The translations under genes were made by a program, and so were the position numbers. 64,000 bases of DNA from Sedimentisphaerales bacterium (GTDB lineage Bacteria; Planctomycetota; Phycisphaerae; Sedimentisphaerales; SG8-4). Numbering within the stretch: the stretch's first letter is position 1; each line of letters opens with the position of its first letter. The notes under the pieces were generated by a model. That model was not told where the DNA came from and did no database searches. It worked only from the letters and a program-made list of their open reading frames with translations. The stretch lies in assembly GCA_016932895.1 (NCBI GenBank), contig JAFGCA010000275.1:4183-68182 (forward strand), read 5' to 3'. This document shows, one piece after another, positions 9,092-17,250 of the stretch.

Positions 9092-9646
9092 GTCCTTTCC
9101 CAAGCCCGCGCGTCCCGGTGCATCTCCCCACGCCGTCTGGGCCGGTCCGGCAATCTGGCTGTGTTCTTTGGACGCTGCAACCGCAGCTCTCCCTCGTAAG
9201 CCATTTCTAAAAAGCGACTTACCATTATTCTGACCCCGCCCGAATTGGCCGTGCTTGATCTTCTCGCCCTCCCGAAGGCTGGGAATTCGCGTGGTTTGAC
9301 ATTCTCGCCCCCGAATGCCGATTGGCTTTCTTTGGCGCAATCGCCGCTCATGGCCCGCAAGACCTTCCCTTTCTCCAGCCGACCGGGATCTGCGCGTCGC
9401 TGGGCACGATGAAGGCCCCCTTCCGATTGATTGGCAATGATCGCTCGCAGTCTCTGGTTGTCAGGCGGGACCATTTGTTCCTTACGCTACAAACGGATTT
9501 CTTGCCCATCAGGCAGAATCCCCGGGCCGCAGAATGCTCCACCTGCCGCCAACGAGCGTCAGCAACCCCTTTCGCAACAGTGCTTTACGCACGATTCGCC
9601 CGACTCCGGCTTCGCCTCGGCCGTTTCCGCGCCTGTACGGAAGCCG

Positions 9647-9678
9647 CCTGACCGCCGTTTGGGCCGATGGCGGTCAGG
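9647..9678 (-). terminator. Perfect 10-bp hairpin after the beta-helix gene
   Basis: CCTGACCGCC (9647-9656) and GGCGGTCAGG (9669-9678) are exact inverted repeats with a 12-nt loop, about 80 nt beyond the stop codon at 9757. No T-tract follows, so it may be a Rho-dependent or processing structure and not an intrinsic terminator. Confidence 0.4.
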
Positions 9679-9756
9679 ATCGGCGAAAGACCGGGGCCAG
9701 CGCGCCGCGATGACAACTACCTCGCTCCCTGCGATGAGAACCGGGCATGGCGCTCA

Positions 9757-12060
9757 TCATCGGTTCGGCGTGGCCGGGGGCCAGACTTTCAGGCGCTGCT
9801 TTCCGCCCTGCGGCAGCTCGAATGGGCCCGGGCAGGGACTGTCCGTGTTTCGCTTCTTGCCGAAATAGTCGGTATCGAAGCGGTACGGCGTGCCGTCGGC
9901 CTGTTCGTAGGGCAGATCGGTGATCTTGGCCTTTCCCAGGTTCTCCGTCGTCATCAGTTGACGCTTCTTCCGGGCCCACGCCCGGTCGAGTTCCATTTCG
10001 AGATACAGGCTATCGCCTCTTTCCGTCAGCTTCAAACCGGGATCGACGTCGGGCTGCACGAGCGGATCGGCTTCGTGCTTCGAGGGCTCGGCGCCCTTGA
10101 CGAACACGTTGCCGGCCATGAAGACCGGCATCTTGGCCGGATCGTACGAGGGTAGACCGCGATTGACAAAGATGTTGTTGTAGTATTTGTCATCGCCGCT
10201 GGGATTGCCGGCCAGCCCCGCCACTTCGGTGGAGTGCGCCGGGTGATACGGCGTCTCGCGGCCTTCAGTGTGCGCCACCGGGACATCGCCGGCGATCAGG
10301 TTGTGAACGTACGCACCGCCCTGCGAGTTGACCAGGATGCCGGCGGGTGAGAGGAACACGTTGTTGTCCACCATGAAGGGCCCGTGGTTGACTTCGACGA
10401 ACAGGTCGCGCCCGTTGTCATGCAGCAGGTTCCGCGTCACGCGCGTCCCCTGAGTCATCCAGTCCAGCCAGATCCCCAGAGTCGTCCGATAGATGTGGTT
10501 TCTCGTGATGACCGTATCGATCGCGCCGTGGAACTTGATGCCGGCCATTTCGGCGCCGGTGAACAGTTTGCGGATGTGGATGTCGTGAATGACGTTGTCG
10601 GTGATGGTGCAGAAGACCGGCCCCATGCTGCCGACGATCCCCGCCTGCTCGCAATGGGCGATGTGGTTGTTCCGCACGATATGGTGGCCGATGTTCTCCT
10701 TGGACCAGCCTCGTGCCAAGGCACGTTCGATCGTCTTGACGTATCCCTCGGCGGTATTGGCCGAGGTGTTGTCATACTGATCGCCGTGCTTGCCGAGCGT
10801 GATGCCCACGCACGTCGAATAGCGGATATCGCAGTGTTCGATGATCCATCCTTTGCTCCAGTGGGTGCCGATCAGTCCGATCTGCTCGGCCGTGGGCGGC
10901 GCCCAGGGCGTGGCCGCGTGCATCATCGTAAAGCCGCGCACGGTGAGGTAGTTGACGCCCGGCTTCTCCGGATAGAACACCGCCTGGCGAACGTTGATTT
11001 CGACCTCGGCTTCGTTGGGATTGACGTCCTGGAACTGCGCCCAGATCGTGGTATTCGACGCATCCACCTGAGCGAACCAGAGGCGAGGATCGGCGTCACT
11101 CTCCGCATCGAGTCCCTTAAACGTGAGGCAGATCGTCTTGACCCCGCTGACCGGCTTGGTCTCGACGCTAAACGAAGACCACGATTGCCAGCCGCCGGTA
11201 TTGGGGACCTTGCAGGTTCCCAGCAGCTCTCCATCCGGGGCGTCCAGACGAACCTCGATGGTCCCCCCGCGTGTTGCCGAGGCCGACCGAATCTCGATCT
11301 GACGCGTGCGGCGACCGAAATCGACGCCCTCGTATCGCATCCAGTCGCCCTGCTCAATCCAGCCGACACACTCTCCTCCTTCCGAGCAAGGCGCCGTTTG
11401 CACACCCTGCTGTGCGGCGAAGCGCGCCGCCGGGACCCGCTTCGAGTCTTCCGAGGCCGCGCCCGGCCGCAGCCAGGCCACATTCAGCAAGGTGCCCTGC
11501 CCCCCCGCGACATAGGACGCTGCTGCCTGGCCGACGGGCTTGAGGACATCGTCCAGATTGACCGCTTCGATCAGCCAGTGCTCGTTCAGATAGACCGCGC
11601 CGGTGTGATGCTCCCGGCCTCGGGGCCCGAACCAGTCGCCTCGAATCAAGTCACTGTAAGGGTTGAAGTCCCCGAACAGCCTGTTGGGAACAGTAACCTT
11701 CCAGGTGTCGTTCTGCACCTTCTGCCAGCCTTTGATGACTTCGGATCCCTTGATGACGACTTCCTCACCCGAGGCGGCCTGGTAGACGATGCGTTTTCGA
11801 TCGGACGTGCCCCCACGCGGCGGGTCGATCCGTTCGCGATAGACACCTTCATGCACGGTAATCACATCACCGCCCTGCGCCAGTCGAACCGCCGCCGAGA
11901 TGGTCCGCAGCGGATCAGACGCCGAACCGTCGTGGGCGTCGTCGCCTTTCACGGAGACATGGTATGTCTTGCCTGTGAGCGCCTCGGCCCCAGCGGCCAA
12001 TGAAACAACACCCAACGCAACACACAGTCCAGCACAAATCAGGATCGCTTTCATACGCAT
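9757..12060 (-). CDS. Secreted right-handed beta-helix protein with CBM6-like insert
   Basis: A 767-residue exported protein, likely a polysaccharide lyase or glycoside hydrolase. Residues 1-24 are a signal peptide. Residues about 31-110 are a DUF1565-like start (Tyr-His-Val-Ser-Val-Lys-Gly-Asp-Asp, then a Thr-Ile-Ser-Ala-Ala coil and Val-His-Glu-Gly-Val-Tyr). Residues about 195-330 look like an inserted CBM6-type beta-sandwich (Tyr-Glu-Gly-Val-Asp-Phe-Gly, Gly-Gly-Thr-Ile-Glu-Val-Arg-Leu-Asp, Trp-Gln-Ser-Trp). Residues about 365-620 form the helix rungs rich in Asn and His (Ile-Val-Arg-Asn-Asn-His-Ile). The start at 12060 has GAAGGG upstream; a second ATG at 12054 is also possible. The substrate is not determined, but the neighbouring PL8 lyase and sulfatase suggest uptake of complex glycans. 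Confidence 0.85.
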   Translation of the reverse strand: MRMKAILICAGLCVALGVVSLAAGAEALTGKTYHVSVKGDDAHDGSASDPLRTISAAVRLAQGGDVITVHEGVYRERIDPPRGGTSDRKRIVYQAASGEEVVIKGSEVIKGWQKVQNDTWKVTVPNRLFGDFNPYSDLIRGDWFGPRGREHHTGAVYLNEHWLIEAVNLDDVLKPVGQAAASYVAGGQGTLLNVAWLRPGAASEDSKRVPAARFAAQQGVQTAPCSEGGECVGWIEQGDWMRYEGVDFGRRTRQIEIRSASATRGGTIEVRLDAPDGELLGTCKVPNTGGWQSWSSFSVETKPVSGVKTICLTFKGLDAESDADPRLWFAQVDASNTTIWAQFQDVNPNEAEVEINVRQAVFYPEKPGVNYLTVRGFTMMHAATPWAPPTAEQIGLIGTHWSKGWIIEHCDIRYSTCVGITLGKHGDQYDNTSANTAEGYVKTIERALARGWSKENIGHHIVRNNHIAHCEQAGIVGSMGPVFCTITDNVIHDIHIRKLFTGAEMAGIKFHGAIDTVITRNHIYRTTLGIWLDWMTQGTRVTRNLLHDNGRDLFVEVNHGPFMVDNNVFLSPAGILVNSQGGAYVHNLIAGDVPVAHTEGRETPYHPAHSTEVAGLAGNPSGDDKYYNNIFVNRGLPSYDPAKMPVFMAGNVFVKGAEPSKHEADPLVQPDVDPGLKLTERGDSLYLEMELDRAWARKKRQLMTTENLGKAKITDLPYEQADGTPYRFDTDYFGKKRNTDSPCPGPFELPQGGKQRLKVWPPATPNR

Positions 12061-12138
12061 CGTACTATCCCTTCAAGAGTCACACCGGCGATTACGGAAC
12101 AAACCGTCGGTCGGCCCGTGGCCAACCGTTCCGTCTCG

Positions 12139-12167
12139 TATATACAACGCTTCGCCCGCACTGAAAA
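12139..12167 (-). promoter_or_regulatory. Candidate promoter of the beta-helix gene
   Basis: On the minus strand TTTTCA (12162-12167) and TATATA (12139-12144) are 17 nt apart, about 80 nt before the start at 12060. Confidence 0.4.
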
Positions 12168-12302
12168 CCGTTTGACCCGCTTTCCGAGAGGTTTTTTCGC
12201 AAGCCACCCGTCCGGTCGGCAACCCCTGTCTTCGGAAGACGCACCCGTTTCGGGCACGGGTTGGCGCATTAGGGGCAGGCCGCATACCGTGCCATTCGGG
12301 CT

Positions 12303-12331
12303 TTGACACCGCAGCGGTATGCACCGACAAT
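12303..12331 (+). promoter_or_regulatory. Candidate promoter of the Coq7-like gene
   Basis: A perfect TTGACA (12303-12308), 17 nt, then GACAAT (12326-12331), about 110 nt before the ATG at 12446. A second weaker pair, TTGAAC and TATAGG, lies at 12346-12375. The 385-bp divergent region 12061-12445 holds no gene. Confidence 0.4.
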
Positions 12332-12445
12332 ACAACAGCAACCTGTTGAACCACGACCGCCCACCGGCGTATAGGACGGCGCGAAGGGCTGTGGATGAGC
12401 AGGTGGTCCACGCAGACTCTGACGAAGGATTAAGGGGAGCTACCG

Positions 12446-12985
12446 ATGGCTGAGAACCAGGAAACGCCGGCGGAAACGCAATACGACATCTCGATCATTC
12501 GCCCGCAGATGCGGGACGCCGACTTCAAGATGCGCGGCGCGGGCTACCCGCCCGAGCGGCTGGCCGCGATCAAGAAAGGGCTGCGGATACTACACACGCT
12601 GGAACTGATGGCCCAGACCATCTACAAGTTCCAGCTTACCAGAGACAAGAGCGAGGTGAATCGCCAGCTTGTCGCGGCGATGTGCAACGAAATGGGCCAC
12701 TACCAGGACTTCCAGGTCAAGCTCTACGAGTACGGATTCCGGCCGAGCATCCTGCGCCCGGCCTATTGGATGGTCGGGTTCGCGTTCGGCTTCGGCTCGC
12801 GCCTCCTGGGCCCCAAGGCGATGTTCAAAACGGGCGTCTGGGTCGAGTCCAAGGCGGTCCACCACTACGCCGAGCTGTTGGAAACCATCGAGTGGGACGA
12901 CGAGACCCGCAAGGTCATCGAGAAGGACCAGGCCGACGAAGACGGCCACATCAACCGCTGGAAAGCCCTGCTGGAGCAGACGTAG
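12446..12985 (+). CDS. Coq7-family diiron protein (ferritin-like)
   Basis: A 179-residue protein with the duplicated carboxylate signature of the Coq7/demethoxyubiquinone hydroxylase family. Glu53-x6-Tyr60 is followed by Glu82-Met-Gly-His85; the second half repeats it as Glu134-x6-Tyr141 and Glu165-Asp-Gly-His168. These residues would bind two irons in a four-helix bundle. Residues about 103-122 between the halves are hydrophobic and could be the membrane-contacting segment seen in Coq7. The ribosome site AAGGGGAGC precedes the ATG. It is a single gene with no quinone genes beside it, so the substrate is unknown: quinone hydroxylation, oxygen or peroxide scavenging are all possible. Confidence 0.85.
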   Translation: MAENQETPAETQYDISIIRPQMRDADFKMRGAGYPPERLAAIKKGLRILHTLELMAQTIYKFQLTRDKSEVNRQLVAAMCNEMGHYQDFQVKLYEYGFRPSILRPAYWMVGFAFGFGSRLLGPKAMFKTGVWVESKAVHHYAELLETIEWDDETRKVIEKDQADEDGHINRWKALLEQT

Positions 12986-13176
12986 TGCTCCGTCTCAACT
13001 GATCAGAGGGTTGTCATGCTGAACGAAGTGAAGCATCCGGGCCGAGAAAGAGAAGTCCGCATCGCACCCGAAGGGACGTACGATGGCCGGATCCTGCGCT
13101 TGCGATCAGGATGACTATCATCCTATGACAAACGACAGAGCACTGAGCCAAGCGGCCGACGGCGACTTCGATAGCG
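12986..13176. other. Short convergent intergenic region, possibly a degenerate dispersed repeat
   Basis: Between the Coq7-like gene and the PL8 gene. A 6-bp hairpin spans the end of the Coq7-like gene (12973-12991). The sequence around 13010-13125 reads as typical low-information intergenic repeat text on either strand. No gene is seen. Confidence 0.4.
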
Positions 13177-15309
13177 CTATTGCCGCAATTCCACGGAGAC
13201 GGTTCGCCCCGCCAAGCCCTCTTCGGGCAAGTCGATGGTCAGCTCACTCTGCGCCGTGCGTGCCTCGTAGCGTACGCCGGGGCCAGCGTGCTTTCCCGGA
13301 AGTTGCAGCACGATCGTCTTGTGACGATGCGTGGGGTCGGCCACGTGCAAGCGAGCCGGCTGCGTCGTTCGATCCAACATGACCACGCACGGTTTATCCA
13401 CCGCAAAAACGAGATTCCCGCCGCACGCCAGCCGGCCGGGCTCGAAGAATGCCGCCTGCACTTTTCTGCCATCGGCACTCGCGACCGCCTGGAGAGAGGA
13501 CGTCTGCGCCAGGACGGTTAGACGGGGAGCCTCAGAGAAGGACCGCGCGTCTTCCACGGTAACATCCGGAAGCACGGCGTAGGCGTAGCGGGCGCCGCCA
13601 GGTTTGGGTCCGTGATCGATCCAGAGATTGAACACGTCTCGTTCGACCTTCGCATCCGACTCGCGGCGGTGAATCGCGTGCCAGTTCCCGCTCTGCGTCG
13701 TCGCGCCGGCGGTCGCAGTCTGAGGCTCAAGGAACACGTATCCAATACCGTCGTGGTGGACCCAATCGAGCCGGTCCGTGAAGCGTTCTCCCCTGGGCAG
13801 CGTGCGCGTTTGTCGTCCGGCCGAGATCGTGACGGGACCGTTCAGGACGCACTGGTTCACCGACGTCAGCACGGCTTCCGGATCGTCGCAGTCGATGCCC
13901 GCTCCCAGGCAGACCACCGCGTCGTCGAGGAAGAACCACGCCTTCCGCGCGTGCAAGCTGCCTCGGATGTACTCCATGGCCGCGACGCCCTCGGTCCCGT
14001 CGGACACACCGCCGACGAAGTCGCTCTTTCCCCGGCACCGCTTCGAACCGGGCACCAGCGATTGCGCGTTCTGCAGGCACGTCGTACCAGGGAGTCTGCG
14101 CCAATCCCAGACGGGGAAGAGGTCCTCGTACTCGGTGCCGGCCCGGTAGAAGTACGTGGCGCCGTCGCCGAGATGCAGACCCATCATGTTCTCGCTATTG
14201 CAGGTCTCGGCGCCGATGACGCGCGTGGAGGACATCTTCACCGAGGCATACCACGTGGGCCGGCGGTGTATGGTGATGTCGGATCGCCAGAAGTGCCTGT
14301 GCCCGATCAGCGTGTTGGCCCGGTCCGGCCGATTCGACGCGAGAATGTCCCGGTAGATATCGGCGCGGTCGGGATCGACCTTCGTCAGCAGCTCCAGTTG
14401 GCCCAGGATGCCCTTGCCCTTGCTCACCTGGCACCCGGGAAAGATCTGGCGACCGCAGCCGCTTACATCCATCTGCCCGCGCCAGAGCGTCCAGGCCGAG
14501 CCGTCCGAGAGGTAGTGTCCCAGAATTGCGATCTGTTTGGCATCGAGGGCATAGTCCGTTCCGCGAAAGATGCTGGCCCACTTGATCAGGTCGCCCCCGA
14601 AGGCCGCACCGTAGTTACCCCACTGCTGCTGCGGACCGTGCTGATGAAAGGAATAGTCGGGCTGGACGCCTTCGGCCGTGGTGATGCGCAGCTCCTCGAA
14701 AATCTTGTCGTGAGCCTGCGTCATCAAGCTGGAATCCTCCCCCAGCATGCCCTTCATCAACGCAATGCCCGCCAGCCAGACCTTGTTCTGTCCCGTCATG
14801 CCCATCTTGCTGCGCCCCAGGACGCGCTGTATCGTGGCGTCGGACAAATCAGTCGGCAGATCATCCCCCATCAAAACCAGGATCGGAGCCACGGTCATCG
14901 GCACGCCGATTTGCGGATACCACCAGTTCGGATTGACGTAATCCTTCTGCGTCCAGTTCGCCAGGGCCTTCGTGACGGCCGCCCGCAGCGAAGGATCGCC
15001 GGCCAGCGGATGGCCGGGCTTCTTGTACGCCTGTGCCATGGCCAGCGTTCGCGAGAGGTGCCGGTAGGTCCGCCAACCGCCGCGCGTCCTGTCGGCGTAA
15101 TCCACGTCCGGCCACGAACCGTCGTCCCGCAACGCTTGCACGTACCGCTGGACAGTCTCCTGCGCCGGCGCGCCGCGCGTGTACCACTCGACCGTGTTGG
15201 CCCGCAATCCGGACAAGTCTTCGGCGCCACCGGCCGGGTCCACCGTCCAACCGGATACGGAAAGAAACGCCAAGGCGACTGCACCAATCAATGCGCTGCG
15301 TCTTTGCAT
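13177..15309 (-). CDS. Polysaccharide lyase family 8 protein
   Basis: A 710-residue exported lyase of the hyaluronate/chondroitin/xanthan lyase fold, which cuts uronic-acid glycans by beta-elimination. The start is the ATG at 15309 with GAAGGG upstream; the frame runs 33 bp further without a signal. Residues 1-29 form a signal peptide. The alpha/alpha-toroid domain carries Asn128-Trp-Trp...Gln-Ile-Gly-Val-Pro, which provides the usual catalytic Asn, and Phe-His222-Gln-His224-Gly-Pro-Gln-Gln-Gln-Trp-Gly-Asn-Tyr233, which provides His and Tyr. The C-terminal half is the super-beta-sandwich. A sulfatase is encoded divergently next door, so a sulfated glycan such as a chondroitin-like polymer is plausible; that is inference. 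Confidence 0.93.
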   Translation of the reverse strand: MQRRSALIGAVALAFLSVSGWTVDPAGGAEDLSGLRANTVEWYTRGAPAQETVQRYVQALRDDGSWPDVDYADRTRGGWRTYRHLSRTLAMAQAYKKPGHPLAGDPSLRAAVTKALANWTQKDYVNPNWWYPQIGVPMTVAPILVLMGDDLPTDLSDATIQRVLGRSKMGMTGQNKVWLAGIALMKGMLGEDSSLMTQAHDKIFEELRITTAEGVQPDYSFHQHGPQQQWGNYGAAFGGDLIKWASIFRGTDYALDAKQIAILGHYLSDGSAWTLWRGQMDVSGCGRQIFPGCQVSKGKGILGQLELLTKVDPDRADIYRDILASNRPDRANTLIGHRHFWRSDITIHRRPTWYASVKMSSTRVIGAETCNSENMMGLHLGDGATYFYRAGTEYEDLFPVWDWRRLPGTTCLQNAQSLVPGSKRCRGKSDFVGGVSDGTEGVAAMEYIRGSLHARKAWFFLDDAVVCLGAGIDCDDPEAVLTSVNQCVLNGPVTISAGRQTRTLPRGERFTDRLDWVHHDGIGYVFLEPQTATAGATTQSGNWHAIHRRESDAKVERDVFNLWIDHGPKPGGARYAYAVLPDVTVEDARSFSEAPRLTVLAQTSSLQAVASADGRKVQAAFFEPGRLACGGNLVFAVDKPCVVMLDRTTQPARLHVADPTHRHKTIVLQLPGKHAGPGVRYEARTAQSELTIDLPEEGLAGRTVSVELRQ

Positions 15310-15373
15310 AAGAAGTACCCTTCTCACATGGATGCCGTACACGTCCGGCCCGACCGCGAGGCCGGACCGGCAT

Positions 15374-15402
15374 TTGACAAAGATCCCATGACCCTGGATA
15401 AT
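15374..15402 (+). promoter_or_regulatory. Sigma70-type promoter for the small membrane protein and sulfatase
   Basis: A perfect TTGACA (15374-15379), a 17-nt spacer and GATAAT (15397-15402), about 85 nt upstream of the ATG at 15488. This is one of the two strongest promoter matches in the window. Confidence 0.65.
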
Positions 15403-15487
15403 CTCCTCGTATTGTGCCGAACTTTGGCCGGCAGGTCAAATGGCAGCCGTCGGGGCCGGTGTCCCCGAGATCGGAAGGTCACAAGAG

Positions 15488-15700
15488 ATGTTGAGATACT
15501 TCATCGCCGGCAACCTGTGGATGTTCCTGGGAATTCTGCTGCTCGTCGGGCGGGAGGCCTGGCGCACCGGGCCCGTCCGCTACGGGTTCCTCGGCGTCGG
15601 CTCGCTCAGCGCCACCGTGTACAATCTGGTGGTGGTGTTCTGCGTGAGTGCCGCCGCCATCTTCTTCCTTCTGACATGGAAAACGCAACCGAAACAATAA
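15488..15700 (+). CDS. Small two-helix membrane protein
   Basis: 70 residues from the ATG at 15488, which has GGAAGG upstream; the open frame extends to 15440 but that part has no ribosome site. Two hydrophobic segments (residues about 5-22 and 40-62) are joined by a basic loop, and the tail is Lys-Thr-Gln-Pro-Lys-Gln. It sits 14 bp before the sulfatase and probably shares its promoter. The family is not recognised. Confidence 0.65.
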   Translation: MLRYFIAGNLWMFLGILLLVGREAWRTGPVRYGFLGVGSLSATVYNLVVVFCVSAAAIFFLLTWKTQPKQ

Positions 15701-15714
15701 TTCGAGGGACTACT

Positions 15715-17136
15715 ATGAACAGGCGCACATTTCTGCGGCTGGCGACCGCCGGCGTCGCCACGACACTCGTACCGACATTCGCAACACCGGGACAGGCCGG
15801 CGCGGGCAACCGGCCCAACGTTCTCTTCATCGCCATCGACGACCTCAACGACTGGATCGGTTGTCTCGGGGGCCACCCGGACGTGAAGACCCCGAACCTG
15901 GATCGCCTGGCCAGTCGCGGCGTGCTCTTTACCAACGCGCACTGCTCGGCGCCGGCCTGCAACCCCTCGCGGGCCAGCTTGATGACGGGCATTCTGCCCT
16001 CGACGTCCGGCGTGTACACCAATCCCGATCCGTGGCGGAAATCACCCGTGTTGAAGAATGCCGTGACGATCCCGCAGCATTTCATGGCCCACGGCTATCG
16101 CGCCGTCGGCGGCGGGAAGATTTATCACGGCGCCTTTCCCGATCCGCCTTCGTGGCAGGAGTATTTCCCGTCGCAGACGAAGAACAAGCCCGAGGATCCC
16201 ATGCCCGAAGGCCGGCCGCTCAACGGAATTCCCAGGACCGCCCATTTCGACTGGGGTCCGGTCCCGGTCAAGGACGAGGCCATGGGCGACTGGAAAGTCG
16301 CCGACTGGGCCATCGGTGAATTGAAGAAGAAACACGACAAGCCCTTCTTCCTGGGCTGCGGCTTCTTCCGGCCGCATCTGCCCTGGTACGTCCCGCAGAA
16401 GTACTTCGACATGTATCCGGCCGACAAGGTGACCCTGCCCAACGTCAAGGACGATGACCTGGACGACATCCCGGCACTGGGCAAGAAGATGGCCAAGCCC
16501 GACGGCGACCACCGCAAGGTTCTTCAGAACAAGCAATGGCGCAAGGCCGTCCAGGGATACCTGGCCTCGATCAGCTTCGTCGATACCTGCGTCGGCCGCG
16601 TCCTCGACGCCTTCGACCGAAGCGACTACAAGGACAATACGATCGTCGTGCTCTGGAGCGACCACGGCTGGCACCTCGGCGAGAAGCTCCACTGGCGCAA
16701 GTTCTCGCTCTGGGAGGAGGCCACGCACAACATTCTGATGGTCCTCGCGCCGGGCGTGACAAAGTCACAACAGCGCTGCTCCCGACCGGTCACCATGCTG
16801 GACATCTACCCGACGCTGATCGAGTTGTGCAACCTGACCGAGAAATCCGAACTCCAGGGCCAAAGCCTCGTGCCGCTGTTGAAGGACCCGCAGGCTGCGT
16901 GGGATCGACCCGCCCTGACCACCCACGGGCGCAACAACCATTCGTTGCGCACCGAGCGATGGCGCTACATCCGCTACAGCGACGGCACCGAAGAGCTCTA
17001 CGACCACGACAAAGACGAAATGGAATGGCGCAACCTCGCCTCCGACCCGGAATTCGCCGACGTCAAGAAACGCCTGGCCCGCTGGCTGCCGAAAGACAAC
17101 GTCCCCGAAATCCCCAAACCCGGCCGCAAGAGGTAA
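15715..17136 (+). CDS. Exported type I sulfatase (iduronate-2-sulfatase-like)
   Basis: A 473-residue arylsulfatase-superfamily enzyme that removes sulfate esters from sugars. The start is the ATG at 15715 with GAGGG upstream. The N-terminus Met-Asn-Arg-Arg-Thr-Phe-Leu-Arg-Leu plus a hydrophobic stretch is a Tat-like signal. Metal ligands Asp42-Asp43 follow Phe-Ile-Ala-Ile. The formylglycine site is Cys82-Asn-Pro-Ser-Arg86. Downstream are Gly-Lys-Ile-Tyr-His, Phe-Phe-Arg-Pro-His-Leu-Pro and Trp-Ser-Asp-His-Gly, as in S1_7-type iduronate or related sulfatases. It needs a formylglycine-generating enzyme; the FGE-like domain at 51152-54466 lacks the expected Cys pair and is probably not that enzyme. 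It is likely to work with the PL8 lyase. Confidence 0.95.
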   Translation: MNRRTFLRLATAGVATTLVPTFATPGQAGAGNRPNVLFIAIDDLNDWIGCLGGHPDVKTPNLDRLASRGVLFTNAHCSAPACNPSRASLMTGILPSTSGVYTNPDPWRKSPVLKNAVTIPQHFMAHGYRAVGGGKIYHGAFPDPPSWQEYFPSQTKNKPEDPMPEGRPLNGIPRTAHFDWGPVPVKDEAMGDWKVADWAIGELKKKHDKPFFLGCGFFRPHLPWYVPQKYFDMYPADKVTLPNVKDDDLDDIPALGKKMAKPDGDHRKVLQNKQWRKAVQGYLASISFVDTCVGRVLDAFDRSDYKDNTIVVLWSDHGWHLGEKLHWRKFSLWEEATHNILMVLAPGVTKSQQRCSRPVTMLDIYPTLIELCNLTEKSELQGQSLVPLLKDPQAAWDRPALTTHGRNNHSLRTERWRYIRYSDGTEELYDHDKDEMEWRNLASDPEFADVKKRLARWLPKDNVPEIPKPGRKR

Positions 17137-17250
17137 CAAGGGAACCAGTCACAACAGCCGCGAAAAACCGTCCGACGCAGGCACAATTGCACGCTGCCGA
17201 ATCGGGTAAGCTCCGCGCTCTATGGGCAGCCGGTAGCGTTTGATTGCGCC

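Larger units (their letters stand above)
9005..9756. other. Intergenic stretch without a convincing gene
   Basis: About 750 bp lie between the transketolase start and the stop of the next minus-strand gene. The reading frames are short, overlap on several strands and lack ribosome sites. A promoter for tkt and one perfect inverted repeat are annotated separately. Confidence 0.6.

Noticed and set aside
13612..15714. The sulfatase reading frame stays open about 700 codons upstream
   Set aside because: It is antisense to the well-supported PL8 gene, and the ATG at 15715 has its own ribosome site and a Tat-type signal peptide.
16100..16700. Formylglycine enzyme for the sulfatase supplied by the kinase fusion
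   Set aside because: The FGE-like domain in the kinase fusion lacks the active-site Cys pair and is attached to a membrane kinase, so it is unlikely to be the maturase.
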